Shown: positions 11,045 through 23,617 of the stretch, piece after piece | How positions within the stretch are numbered: the stretch's first letter is position 1 | How the letters are laid out: each line of letters starts with the position of its first letter | DNA from: Saposhnikovia divaricata | Taxonomy: Eukaryota > Streptophyta > Magnoliopsida > Apiales > Apiaceae | NCBI GenBank assembly: GCA_036435485.1 | Contig: JAZHRN010000137.1 | Span: 248,001-312,000 of the forward strand | DNA length: 64,000 nt | Direction: 5' to 3' | Program-made: the position numbers and the translations under genes | The notes under the pieces: generated by a model | Told to the model about the DNA's origin: nothing | The model's input: the letters and a program-made list of their open reading frames with translations, nothing else | Database searches by the model: none

Positions 11045-12932
11045 TCAATACTATTATATTAAAGCCGAAAGATTAAAATTTTGTCGATTTGGTTTTCGGT
11101 TAGGTTATCCTAATTATTAAAATAAATAATAACATAATATAATTAATGGTAATTATCTGATTACTTTTTTCCCATTTAATTTTAGTTAAAGATATTACCT
11201 TTTATAAACACCTTCGAACATTAATATTTCCTTTCTAATTAAAACACGTTATCTATTTGATTTAAAACTAATCTTACAATCATTAATATATACCCGAAAA
11301 TATCACACCATATTTTCCAATTATTAATAAATATATTAAAAATTCGTATACGTTGTTTATAATAAGTAAACATTAGTATAATCCGTAAACATGAGTATAT
11401 TAAATTATATAAAATTATTAAAAATAATGATGATATAAAAACATAATTGTAATATTAAATAAAATTTATAACACACGGGCATTGAAAGTTTGTCGGTTTG
11501 GTTTTCGGCACAGTTATCCTAAATATTAAAATAAATTATGAAATAATATAATTAATGATAATTAGCCAATTACCTTTTTAATTAAAAGACGTTTAATTTT
11601 AGTTGATAATATTACCTTTTATAAACATCTAAAATATCGTATCTTTCAATCGGTAATATTTTTTCTAATTAAAACATGTTGACTTTTAATTTAAAACATA
11701 ATCTTGCAATAATTAATATATATCCAAAAATATCTTACCATATCGTCTAATCAATAACAAAATATAATAGAAATCCATATACAACGAATAATGACCGTTA
11801 GATTTTTAGTAAAAAATTAGAATCGTTAGAGAGCAGATATATTATATGATTAAATTAATTCAATAATTTTCAAGGTTCGAATTCCGTCACCGACATGTTT
11901 AATTTAAAATTTTATAAAATAAGTTTTAAACCATGCATATCATTAATTAAATTTATATTAAATTAATTAAATGAAAATGAAAATAATTTATTGAATATAA
12001 TGATTGTATAAAAATATAATTGTAAAATAAAACTAAATTTATTACATAATAAAAGAAATCCTTGCATCGCACGTGTTATAAGCCTGATTTTCGGTTTGGT
12101 TATCCTAATTATTAAAATAAATAATGACATAATATAATTAATGATAATTAGTCATGTCATTTTCACAATTACTTTTAGTTGAAGATATTACCTTTTATAA
12201 AAACATCAATCGTACCATATCATCAAATTATTAATATTTCCTTTCTAATTAAAACACGTTACCTTTTCTATTTAAAACTAATATTACAATCATTAATATA
12301 TACCCAAAAATATCACACCATATTTTCAATTATTAACAAAATATATTAAATATTCATATACATTGTTTATAATAAGGAAACATTAGTATAATTCGTAAAT
12401 ATGAGTATATTAAATTATATTAAATCAAAGTTAAAGAATTATTAAAATCGTATCTTGCCATCATTAATATTTCTTTTCTAATCAAAACACATTATCTTTT
12501 AATTTAAAACATAGTTTTGCAATCATAATCTTCCATTCATTAATATTTCTTTTGTAAATAAAACATATTACCTTTTAATTTAAAATATAATCTTACAATT
12601 ATTAATATATACCCAAAAATATCATACCATATCTTTCAATCAGTAATAAAAATAAGTAAAAGAAATCTGTATACAACGAATAATTATCGTTAGATTTTTA
12701 GCAAAAAAATCAGAACCGTTAGATTTAATGATTAAATATTTTATATGATTAAGTTACCTTACAAAACATTCAAAATTCGAACTTCGTCAACGACGTATTT
12801 CATTTAAATTTTTTTAATATAAACTTTAAACCATGCATATCATTATTTAAATTTATATATATTAAAATTATAACATAAAATAAATTTATTTCATATAAAA
12901 AAAATCCGTGCATCGCACGGGTTATAAGCTAG
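11045..12932 (+). mobile_element. Non-autonomous Helitron of repeated modules
   Basis: The proposed 5' end is TCAATACTATTATATTAAAG after an A. The 3' end is the hairpin CCGTGCATCGCACGG followed by GTTATAAG and the terminal CTAG, with T next, which fits Helitron insertion between A and T. The body holds three related modules beginning near 11060, 11475 and 12065, each starting with a TTTTCGG...GGTTATCCTAA motif and an AATAAAT-rich stretch. The module joins carry degenerate copies of the terminal hairpin (near 11470 and 12060). No Rep/helicase gene is present. Confidence 0.75.
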
Positions 12933-13026
12933 TATTAATAATGCTCGATTTAGGATATTTAGGAATATAAACACTATTCTTATAATCTCATTTTTATGTC
13001 ATGTACTTAAAGATATAGAATATGTG

Positions 13027-13027
<1 letters not shown>

Positions 13028-13088
<61 letters not shown>
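13028..13088. repeat. (AT)n microsatellite
   Basis: About 60 bp of uninterrupted AT dinucleotides, just downstream of the Helitron end. Confidence 0.95.
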
Positions 13089-13090
<2 letters not shown>

Positions 13091-13209
13091 CAAGGACATT
13101 TATTACTCTAACATTTATATCGCTGTAAATAAAGACATAATAAATCAACTTAGAATAATCGATGAAACATAATCATTTAATAACACAATAGTCTTTCCTA
13201 GAAGCACAA

Positions 13210-13985
13210 TAACATTGTCTCTAGGGTACCAACACTATCAGCTTGTTGCATTTTCAGATTCTGCTAGGCCCCTCTCGATCACCAAAGCCTTGTTGAGCAC
13301 AGCCTCATACGTCTAAAGTTCAAAAGATGCCACAGAAATCCTGATGTCAGTTCGAAGTCCTTCTTCCAACTTCTTGCTCGGCTAGTCTCATCTGCCACTA
13401 ATGTCGGTGCATATTTTGCGAGCTTTGCAAATTTCGCTTCGTATTCAGTAACAGTCTTTCTTTCTTGCTCGAGTCGAATGAAGTCCCTCTCATTTTGTAG
13501 ACGAACTTTCTCGGAAAGTACTTATCTTCCAAAGCCTTCTTGAACTTTGCCCATGTGTATGGTTCAAGATCTCCCTCAGTGGTTGCAGTCTCGTTCTTTC
13601 TTTGTTCCATGAGCCACCAATCATAAGCGCTTCCTTGCAGTTGATACACAGCTAAAGTGATCTTCTGTTCTTCATTGCTCCCTAGCAGTTCGAAAGCTTT
13701 CTCAATCTCTTGTATCCACATCTCGACTATGGCCGGATCAGTCGCCCCATCGAAAGTTGGTGGGTTCAAACGCTTGAATTGAGAGACGTTATTCTGCTTC
13801 CTGGGTTGCTGATTCACGAGCGTAGCTAGAGTCTCAGCTAGCTTGTCGAATACATTTCCACAATCACCATTGTTGTTGTCATTCTGATTGTCATTGCCAT
13901 GATTGCCATTATTGTTGCCATTGTTGCCTTCTCCGTCCATCTTTTCTAAAAACAACAAACTTTCAAATTTATAATCAATGATCAA
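13210..13985 (-). pseudogene. Decayed retrotransposon gag (Ty3/gypsy-like)
   Basis: The minus-strand frame from 13985 (ATG of the gag proper near 13938) encodes an Asn/Gly-rich leader, then a retrotransposon gag domain: FKRLNPPTFDGATDPAIVEM, an EKAFELL segment, then the LQGSAYDWW and WAKFKKALEDKYFP motifs. Near 13490 the frame shifts; in another frame the typical continuation EYEAKFAKLAKYAPTLVADE is readable, followed by a degraded tail to about 13210. No protease, reverse transcriptase or integrase follows. It is a truncated, frameshifted fragment, with a matching leader upstream (13986-14145). Confidence 0.85.
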
Positions 13986-14130
13986 AAAGCAAAAAAGTCA
14001 AACAGGTTACATAATCACACAAACATGTGCCTTAAATTCAAAATAATTTACTAACTTAAAGGTCAAAACCTATACGATAGTCTATAGGATCGTATCCTAG
14101 GGAATATACTAGTCACATACCTAATACACT

Positions 14131-14230
14131 CCGAAAGACGACCTGTCCTGAATGTAATACCCCGTTAATTTTTAATTTATTTCATTATTAGATATTAGAT
14201 TAGTTGGTATCAGAGCAGGTCGTCTTTCGG
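14131..14230. repeat. Head-to-head retroelement leaders with PBS
   Basis: CCGAAAGACGACCTG (14131-14145) and its exact reverse complement (14216-14230) flank about 70 bp. The right arm directly follows TGGTATCAGAGC (14205-14216), the primer-binding site for plant initiator Met-tRNA, on the plus strand. The left arm lies in the leader of the minus-strand gag. TGTAATACCCC at 14153 looks like a retrotransposon LTR start. The simplest reading is two truncated copies of one LTR family joined in opposite orientation. Confidence 0.6.
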
Positions 14231-14784
14231 AATGAATAAATTGAGGTGGATGGACAACCCACTTTCTTAGGTCAGACAAAGAATATATGGCTAACAAGGG
14301 TACCATACTATTCGCATACCTACGTACAAAAGAAATTATCACATTTGATCAAAGTGCTTACATAACTCGACACCGTCAAACACACTGGTATGAAAATAAC
14401 TCTCTCCATGCTTTCCATTGCATGCATAAAATACACAATCAGTTACTCCTAAATATAGGATATGATTTTTCTATTAGTTACATAAAATAAGTACCACATT
14501 TATACACAAAATTCCTACCAAATTAAATAGAACCAACAAAAAATTTAAAATTTTAACTAATTTTTCTAAAAAACTTGCAACTTTTTTTTGTTTTTTTGAC
14601 GACAAGAAATAAGCCTTAAACTAACTATTGATCGCACTCAATTGCGGCTTCTTATGACAACTAAAATACAGCAAACAAGGACATTAATAAACATCGGAGA
14701 TCTAACTACTAGTTTTAAGTTTTAACTATCGGCTTCCAGTCTATGGCAAACGTATGCCATAGACCTGTTATATAACATACTGTT

Positions 14785-17700
14785 TGTGACGCCCCTGGAT
14801 CCGGGAACATGGATCCGGGCCGTCAAGGTCCAATTTCCATTTATTAACAATATCTCTTGGTCCTTTTTTTTATACTATTTAATACTCACACAAATGACCC
14901 CACGCTAATATCATCACACACCAGTCATATGCTCAGAGAACAACATCCATTAATGATAGCAGTTAAAGATAAACTAATATTACAATCCCAGAATACCATC
15001 TATTACACCCATATAAAAGTATATACTACCTTAAGAACAGGTGTCGATACTTTCTCATAAGGTAGACTCCCCCTTTACCCTCTTCCGGGTTGCACTGCGA
15101 CGTTTTGGCACCTGATCTAGCTGTTATATAAATAAATAGCAAGAGTGAGCTATAATAGCTCAGCAAGATAAATTTTATAAACTAGCTTCCAAAAGAAACA
15201 TAAATATATCTGTATAATAAACAGAAGACAAATCATAATTATTATAAAAAGAATTTATTTTTATTTGATAACTCCTCCTTCCAAATATTTTTATACTAAA
15301 AGAAATATATAGCATTCTAATATCAGCTTCTCTTCTAATATAATATCAGTTTTTCTTCTAAAATAATATAATATCAGTTTTTCTTCTATACTAATTAAAA
15401 ACCATTACATCACCTCAGCATAATATTTCAAGATAATATATCATTTGTACATCATCTCTCAATACAATCTTTCCATTTCCCTTTTTATACAACAATTATA
15501 TAAAAATAATATAAGATCAGTTTCTCTTCTTACTGTAAAAACAATTCCATCATTTCATACCATTTTCTTTTTTCAGAATACAGATCTGAAAACCATTATC
15601 AATTCTTTCTTTTAAGTTTTGGGGATATCTGCTAGCGCCAGATACGTAGGACGATGATCAGTCGCCTGACCGTACCTGCTCTCTGTTTACTACTAGTAGA
15701 AGGGATGATCCCACCTGGTCATCAACCCTGGAGGAAGGCTACCTGCTACATCCTCCTTCGGCAACTCTTGGGCCGTAATAAATATTGAGTGCTGGATTGT
15801 GCCGCACACAGCCTCTTACGCTTGCTGGACTGTGCCTCACACAGCCTCTTACGCTTTCTGTTGCAATCCCCTTCTTTTGTCAAATCATTATTCCATTTAT
15901 GAAACACCATTCCACATTTTCCATATATCATTCACACATATCATTTCCATTCTCATATATCATTTCCATTTCCATTTATCATCATCTTTAAAAATACATA
16001 TGTCATAATACTTTGATTATGACTCAGACATCTCCTCTGTATTCAATGAAATCAAATATGCTCTTATATACATAAAATATTCCATCTATTTTAAAAGTAT
16101 TAAATAATAATCAAATAATATTTATTAAATCACAACTATTTAAAAAGAGTATTTTTAACATAATATTATAAACATATAACCCTAGATAACAACTGATACC
16201 ATTCTTTCATATACCTTTAAAACATAAAGTATATTCGCTCTATCCATATTCATATTCATATCCATAATCCATATTCAAAAATCTCAGTAAACAGGGAATA
16301 TATCCCTAATCATCTCATCATATAAGATTCATATATTATCCACCAAAACCAGTTTCTTTGAACATAAACAGTTTATCAAAATAAGGATAAAAGAAATCTT
16401 GCTCCCTTTAATCCATATCCGTACTCATATTCATATACATCTCCCTTTAATTTCCAAAATCAGGAAAACAAATCCTTAACAATATAATAATAATAGAATC
16501 ACATATATATATATATATTCCATGAAATCATCTTTCTTTGAAGGTAAATAATTTTCCAAAGTAAAGATAGGAGAAATCTTGCCTGGATCTCTAAAGCGAG
16601 TAGGTATGATCCTGAGTTCGTCTCCCGTCTCTATAGAAACGAAAGGATCACCGTTGGTATATATCCCACTTAATCACCTAATCTCTATACAATAACACCC
16701 TTGACACATATTATATGTTTAACATATCACTATTACCCCAAAGGTTCAAGAACTTAACCAATTATAACTCGATCAAAGTTTTAGGGGTTTTCACTATTTC
16801 CCTTAACAACCATACTCGACTATAAAAATTCTCAGAAAATATAGATTTCGAATTTTACTACAGGATCAACTGGTAAGGGTCCTTTGACAACCCTACTATA
16901 CTATCCCAAAATTTTGTGACTTTTAAAAATGTCTAAGTATCGTAACTTTAGCCTCAAAGTTGATACATTTACGTTTTCTCGGTTTTCGAATGTCTTTCAT
17001 TAAAACTGACTTTTCTCCTAAACCGTACATCAGATTTTAACGTACTTTATATCAAAACGATCTATGAACTAAGCTATATCATCTCATGGTCACTTGGTAC
17101 TCTAGACAGGGTGCTACTGTACGGAATTGGTGTCCAAAAACAGGGCAGTTTTTTGTTTTAACTAAAATCGGACATTATAACGGCTATAAACCGGACGTTT
17201 CCAAGTTTATCACAACAACCCAAGCCACACCGGGCATACCATACATCCATAACATCAACCAACATTCATTTTACACCTCTAAGGGCAGTGGGTACATTTA
17301 ACTCCAATATCCAACCCTTTTACACATATAACAATCATAAAATTCCTTAACATGCACTTATCTCTACATATCATCAAAACTACACTAAAACTCATATGAA
17401 CTAAAAGGGTGGGTTCGGTTTTTACCTTCCTTGATGTGTGTAATAGCTTTCTAAACCTTGTATAGTCCTTGTATAGCCTTGGGTAAGCTTGGATGATCAA
17501 AAGAATTGAAGATTCGGAGTTATTAGAACCCGACTGAAAGATCATGAAAAACGAGGCCCTTACCTAGGTTTTCTGGACGGGGCTTCTAAATGAAAGTTGT
17601 AGAGCATCTAACCAGCTTTCCAACAATATAAAGAACACAAAATTCCATTGAGTAATGAAGGAGATATGGCCGTTTGAAAATCATCACCAAAAATGAGAAC

Positions 17701-18579
17701 AATCCTGGACAGTTTGGTTCCTCAACTTGGGGAGATGATTTGCCTAGGCTACACTACTTGGATTGCTATGAAATTTGGGTTGAATAATTCCCATGGAGTG
17801 GAGAGATTGTGGTTCAAATTTGGTGATTTTATCATGGATAGAAATGGAGATATGATTTTTTTTCTCCTCCTTGCTCTTGCTGGGCAGGTTGTAGAGAAAG
17901 AGATAATGGAAAGTAATTGATTCCTCTTGCTTGTTTTGATCTTATCTTGATCAATTCTTGAGAATTCTAGAGTCTAGTGGAAGCTTTGGAGATATTTTGT
18001 GGTAAAACCATGCTAAAATGACTAATTTACCCTTAAAACAAGTTAGTGGAATGTGATGTCATTCTAATGATCTCATAATCTCTTTTGCTTTGTTTTTCTA
18101 AGTATAATGCTAAAATCTTGGTAAATGGTCATGTGGTAGGTATCCTTGCTATATTACTAATGTTGGTTGTCTTGTCCCCATACTCGTCTAATTACGATTC
18201 GTTTCGAATGTACCTCATTATCTTAGTGGTTTCGAAATCATTTAACAATCCAAATTCCTTTGGTATTTCCTTCACTTAATAATCCTTTAGTTTATACTAA
18301 TTCACTAATTCCTCAATATATAATTCCTTTAATATCTCCATACTCCTTAATATCCAATAGAAGCTTATTAGAAATCAAAATCCTCAAAAATCCATATTTA
18401 GGAATTTCTGAAATTCATCGTCATTTCGATTCACTTATTTTCATTGTACAACACTAATATGGTTTCTGTTTACTCATTTTCCCTTTCAAGTATAGAGTAC
18501 CTACGTACCATTTCTTTAAATCCTCAAAATTTACTATTAATGGGGTCACTGTAGCTTTGCTAAAATTAGGGTTATTACA
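14785..18579. mobile_element. 3.8-kb solo LTR with 5-bp target duplication
   Basis: The segment starts TGTGACGCCCCTGGATCC and ends AATTAGGGTTATTACA, with the TG...CA ends of LTRs. It is flanked by a perfect 5-bp duplication CTGTT at 14780-14784 and 18580-18584. No coding domain of a retrotransposon occurs inside and no internal repeat of the termini was seen, so the whole 3,795 bp is best read as one LTR left after LTR-LTR recombination. The length suits the long LTRs of some Ty3/gypsy lineages. Open frames inside (for example 17086-17301 and 17279-17545) match no protein I know. Confidence 0.75.
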
Positions 18580-18589
18580 CTGTTTTTGC

Positions 18590-18845
18590 GCCGTTGGATC
18601 AATTATACAACGGCTGTGGTTTAAAAAAAATCGTCATCGTACCGCAGAAAGTTTCTGCGGTACGGAGAAATTACCAAAATGCCCCCCTGTTTTCACATAA
18701 AAAATAACCGCAGAAAGTTTCTGCGGTATGGAAAAATTATCAAAATGCCTCTATTTTCACATCAAAAACAGGGGCATTTTAATAATTTCTCCGTACCGCA
18801 GAAACTTTGTACGGTACAATGTCTATTTTTTTAAACCCCAATCTT
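18590..18845. repeat. Palindrome-rich MITE-like insertion
   Basis: The segment contains a 7-bp stem GCCGTTG/CAACGGC (18590-18614) and a near-perfect 27-bp palindrome around ACCGCAGAAAGTTTCTGCGG near 18640-18665. The palindrome is repeated near 18706 and in weaker form near 18792. Flanking GGTTTAAAAAAAAT and ATTTTTTTAAACC form an outer inverted repeat. It sits between the solo LTR end and the TATA box of the methyltransferase gene. No target duplication was identified. Confidence 0.5.
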
Positions 18846-18882
18846 GGATGACTGACGGAAACAGGAATGTTGTATAATCTTG

Positions 18883-18890
18883 TATATATA
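18883..18890 (+). promoter_or_regulatory. TATA box of the methyltransferase gene
   Basis: TATATATA lies about 30 bp before a likely transcript start near 18915. A 5' UTR exon probably ends at 19004 (donor GTAAGT) and rejoins at 20066 (acceptor TACAG), giving a leader intron of about 1 kb. Confidence 0.5.
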
Positions 18891-19004
18891 GATACAGTGT
18901 CCCTTCATTTGTTGAAGTGGGAACGAATCTTGTAGTTGCCTAACACTGTTTTACTCACTTCAGCTAACTTTCCCATTTCAGATCTCTCTGCCATTCCAAT
19001 CTCT

Positions 19005-20065
19005 GTAAGTTCATTTTCAGATTTCTTCTTTTGCTACACGCGCACACACACACACACAAGATTCATGGGTGTTCAGCTAAATTGTTTAAGTTACTATGTA
19101 GATCTGGTGAACTTAAGTTATACTATCAACTAATGGGCAGCTTTATTTTACTGTTTTTGTGTATTTATTTCATGCATCTTCTAAATATGGATCACAAATA
19201 TTAATAGTGAGTAAGTTAGGGTAGAATCTTGATTTAGTTGCATTTCTTGAAAAGATTGAATCTTTATCAGTTCTTGATTTGATGTGTTTAGGTTGCTGAG
19301 ATTTTGAATCTTTTAGAGTTAGAATCTTTTTTAGTTTCCTGTGTTTGTAGTTAACTGAAATAATATAATGCAGCAGATATAATGATGATAGCAACTTTGC
19401 AAGTTAGTGGATCTAATATTGTTGTGTTTTGCATTTTTGCTGCAATTTTTAGGCTTTGCAGTTGTATATTGATGATTACTCTGCTTCTTGTAATTTGCTA
19501 TACGCAGTTAGATTAAAATATATGCGCTTTTTTAAACTTTTGAAGTCAATCAACCATAGTTTGATCGTTGCAGTTCCGGCGTGATCTGTGAAATTTTAAG
19601 AACAACGGATCTTGTAACTAGCTTTACCTTCTCCATATGATTACTCATTTTATAGTTTTATCAACTAAGCTAAAATAAATTCATTTCTAGTTTGAGGTAA
19701 ATAACACTTCATATAACACGTGGAGTAATTGGATACATCTCTGATGTGAAACTAACAGAATGCGGAAGTGAAATATATTATTTGTGCTAAATTTTTCATG
19801 ATTTTGGAATCACCTGTCATGATGTGGGAAATTTTCCATATTGATCTCTTTTTGTCTAGGAATTTATAGTTATACATGTCCATTTAAATTTATCACGTCG
19901 CATGTGGTATTTCATTTTGATGACAGTAATAGACTTGTAATATGTAGGAACGTTATTTGTGTGGGTATTTCATGCTACGGCTATCTTACTCCTAGGCAGT
20001 CCTAGCAAGTGCGTTTTGTCCAACCTGAAAAATTAATGCCACTTGGTTCTCTCTTTACTGTACAG
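19005..20065 (+). other. Predicted 5' UTR intron of the methyltransferase gene
   Basis: The boundaries are CTCT|GTAAGT at 19005 and TGTACAG|GTTGG at 20065. The interval is T-rich and lacks coding frames, as expected for a leader intron. It includes a short (CA)n tract near 19045. Confidence 0.45.
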
Positions 20066-20257
20066 GTTGGTCAATAAAATTGTGTTGTTTGCATTGGAGT
20101 AACAGAATCTGAACAATTGAATCTTGAAAAGGAGCCTTGGAAGATTCCATTTTGCCAGTAACGTTATTTGATACGAAAGAGATTAATGAGATCTTTTTCT
20201 TGTGGAATCTAAGGTGGATAGGGAAACCCTATTCAGCAAGTGAAATATATTTTAAAT

Positions 20258-23189
20258 ATGAAGGGAAAATCAGATGGATCCCAGAAGAGACGCTTGCTTA
20301 CTTCAGTAGCTGTTGTCACAATCTTTTTGTTTCTGTATTTTTATTTTGGCTCCCGGAGCAGTGCTGAGTCCGCATTAGAGTATGGAAGCCGGTCCCTAAA
20401 GAAACTTGGATCATCTTATTTGGGTTATGATGAAAATACAGATTCTAGACAAGATGACACTTCATTCAAGTTGGGCCTCGATTATAGTGATGATGGTACG
20501 GTATCAAAGAGTTTCCCTGTAAGTTCTCTGCGTACTATTCCGGTTCGGCTACCAGCTTGTCTTTTCTTTAATAAGAAAAGTAATTACTTTTATGCTTAAT
20601 TTTGTTATGTTTAGGTATGTGATGACAGGCATTCAGAATTAATACCCTGCCTAGACAGGAATCTTATATACCAAACAAGACTGAAATTGGATCTCTCTTT
20701 GATGGAACACTACGAAAGACATTGCCCGATGCCTGAACGACGGTTCAATTGCTTGATTCCGCCCCCACCAGGATATAAGGTAAGTTGTTATATGTGAGCA
20801 ATTTGAGAATCGGTTTTTTAAATTATCACTTTTTGGTTAATTTATTTACCTCATGTTGTTTATCACAAATTTTCTACTTTAGATCCCAATCAAGTGGCCA
20901 AAAAGCAGAGATGAGGTGTGGAAAGCGAATATACCTCATACTCATCTTGCAAGTGAGAAATCTGATCAAAACTGGATGGTTGTCAAAGGTCAGAAGATTA
21001 ATTTTCCTGGTGGAGGTACTCATTTCCACTATGGAGCTGATAAGTACATCAAATCACTTGCTAACGTAAGATTTCTTAACCCGAAATCGCTAATCAGTTT
21101 TCCAAAAAAATACTAGACAATTATGTGCTAAATTCTTCAGAATAGTCTGTTTAAGTGTAAGGTTTTCTCATACCTTGTTTTGAGATAGTTTTTGTTGGTG
21201 GTTTGAAATGGCAGATGCTCAACTTTTCAGACGACAATATAAACAATGAAGGAAGATTACGAACAGTTCTGGATATTGGCTGTGGTGTTGCAAGTTTTGG
21301 GGCATATCTTCTTTCTAATGATATACTCACCATGTCTGTAGCACCTAATGATGTGCATCAAAATCAAATTCAGTTTGCTTTAGAGAGGGGGATCCCCGCA
21401 TATCTTGGGGTCTTAGGGACGCAGAGGCTTCCCTACCCTAGCAGATCATTTGAACTCGCTCACTGTTCTCGTTGTAGAATTGATTGGCTGCAAAGGGATG
21501 GAATCCTCCTCCTTGAGTTAGATAGACTTCTCAGACCTGGAGGTTATTTTGCTTACTCCTCTCCCGAAGCATATGCACAAGATGAAGAGGATCTTAGAAT
21601 ATGGAAAGAGATGAGTGCACTTGTGAAACGCATGTGCTGGAAAATAGCTGTGAAAAGGAACCAAACTGTCATATGGGTCAAACCACTAAACAATGATTGT
21701 TATATGGAAAGAGAGCCTGGTACTCAACCTCCTCTATGCAAATCTGATGATGATCCAGATGCAGTTTCTGGTGTACCAATGGAAGCATGCATCACCTCCT
21801 ACTCTGATCGTAAGTTACTTTTATCTATTATTGTTCATAATGTGTTAATTAGAGATTAAGAATATCATTTGTAGGTGTCAATTTTTTTTTTAAGGATTGT
21901 TTTAATATTTGCTCCTAGGACTTGATTATCATCTCTGAAGGCATATGATGTTGAGGACTTTAAGAACATCAGCATATAGCCTAAAACTACATAACCAACT
22001 CTTTGGTTTGTTTATCAGGTGATCATAGAAATGGGGGAAGTGGACTCGCACCTTGGCCTGCACGCCTAACTGCTCCACCTCCGCGGCTTGCTGACTTTGG
22101 TTATTCAAGTGAAACGTTTGAAAAAGACACGGTAATCTAAATCAAGACTCCATCTGTTTTATTTGTTAATCATATCTATTCTCACCTCTGCATATGGACG
22201 CTCTCTTGGAAACATTGGATTCATGGACTAAGCAGTAAGCATTTTTCATTTGCGCAACAGGAACTTTGGCAGAAAAGGGTTGAGAAATACTGGGAACTAC
22301 TGAGTCCCAAGATTTCATCCGACACCTTGAGGAACATATTGGACATGAAAGCAAATCTAGGGTCATTTGGAGCTTCACTGAAGAATAAGGATGTCTGGGT
22401 GATGAATATTGTATCTGAAGAGGGACCCAACACACTCAAGCTAATATATGACAGAGGCTTGATTGGCTCAGTCCACAACTGGTACGTATTCTTATTTTTT
22501 TTGTAAACAGACTGGTGCCTTGACTTCATTTTGAATTTTTATGTTGCAACATTGTTATTTACTTACTGTTTGGTCTAAAATGATTATTGTTCAATACATC
22601 AGAATTAGTACACGGCAGTTATTTTATTATCTATACACAGTAAGCAAATGTTTTGTTGAACAATGCTACCAAAAGTTAATGACTTCTGATTATAGTTTGC
22701 CTCTATATTGCAGTTCATGACCCTTAAATGACTGTTGCATAAGTATGAGACTCATCTTGTTATGAGTCTACACTGTTTCTTTAGATATAACATCTGCAAT
22801 TTCTTCTGGTAAAATACATGTAATTCTTAAATCATGATTCTTAAAGAGTATTGAATTGAAAAACCAATTATAGGTGTGAAGCATACTCAACGTATCCGCG
22901 AACATATGACCTGCTCCACGCCTGGACTGTGTTTTCTGATATCGAGAAGAAAGGTTGTAGTGGCGAGGATCTCCTGATTGAGATGGATCGCATCCTCAGA
23001 CCAACAGGTTTTGTTATAATCAGGGACAAACAACGTGTTATAAATTTTGTAAAGAAGTATTTAACTGCATTACATTGGGAAGCAGTAACCACAGATTCCT
23101 CTTCCAAAGACCAAGATGGAGATGATATTGTACTTGTCATCCAAAAGAAGTTGTGGCTCACAAGTAAAAGCCTGAAAAACACGGAGTAA
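20258..23189 (+). CDS. DUF248 Golgi methyltransferase (PMT1/3/8-like)
   Basis: Exons: 20258-20518, 20615-20779, 20883-21065, 21215-21809, 22019-22131, 22261-22481, 22874-23189; 1,854 nt, 617 aa, with GT-AG introns. The protein starts MKGKSDGSQKRRLL, followed by a single transmembrane anchor (about residues 13-30), so a type II Golgi protein is expected. The lumenal part has the DUF248 signatures VCDDRHSELIPCLDR, FPGGGTHFHYGADKYI, the S-adenosylmethionine-binding VLDIGCGVASFGAYL, HCSRCRIDW and LDRLLRPGGYFAYSSPEAY; the second half has HAWTVFSDIEKKGCSGEDLL and MDRILRPTGFVIIRDK. The family is linked to methylation of pectin (homogalacturonan), as in QUASIMODO2. Length and N-terminus fit the PMT1/PMT3/PMT8 branch. 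It is intact; its promoter is confined between a solo LTR and its TATA box. The upstream in-frame GTG at 20240 is not the start. Confidence 0.93.
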
Positions 23190-23617
23190 TAGGAACTTGG
23201 TTTATACTACAGTATACTTGCATACCCCTAACGCCTAAGGGCTATACGGGATCACCAGTGTTTGTTGTAGAATTATGCAAACTGTTTTTCTTCTATTTAT
23301 TACACAATTTGATATAGTTGATAAATTATAGACTACTTGTTTCTTGTATTTCAAATTTTTAGCCATGCAATGGCATTGTAAATGTGCCTCCGAAATATCT
23401 CTACATTAAAAAGCAAAATATTTTGACTATTCATTGTTCTGCATGTATCTTCAAAACTCTAAAGCCAGTAATGATGCTGTCAAATATTTATATCGTTTCA
23501 TGTTATAGATCAAAAACTAAGATCATACATACATGCCGCAGCTCACTCTCATTGAAGGCTATTTTGCCCTCCGGAGCTGTAAAATGCGTCTTCTTGCCCA
23601 TCACGATGGTGTATGCT

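Noticed and set aside
17086..17545. Open frames inside the solo LTR
   Set aside because: They lie within non-coding LTR sequence, lack retroelement domains and have no splice or start context.
20240..20257. Upstream in-frame GTG as start of the methyltransferase
   Set aside because: Plant nuclear genes start with ATG; the ATG at 20258 gives the family's usual N-terminus.
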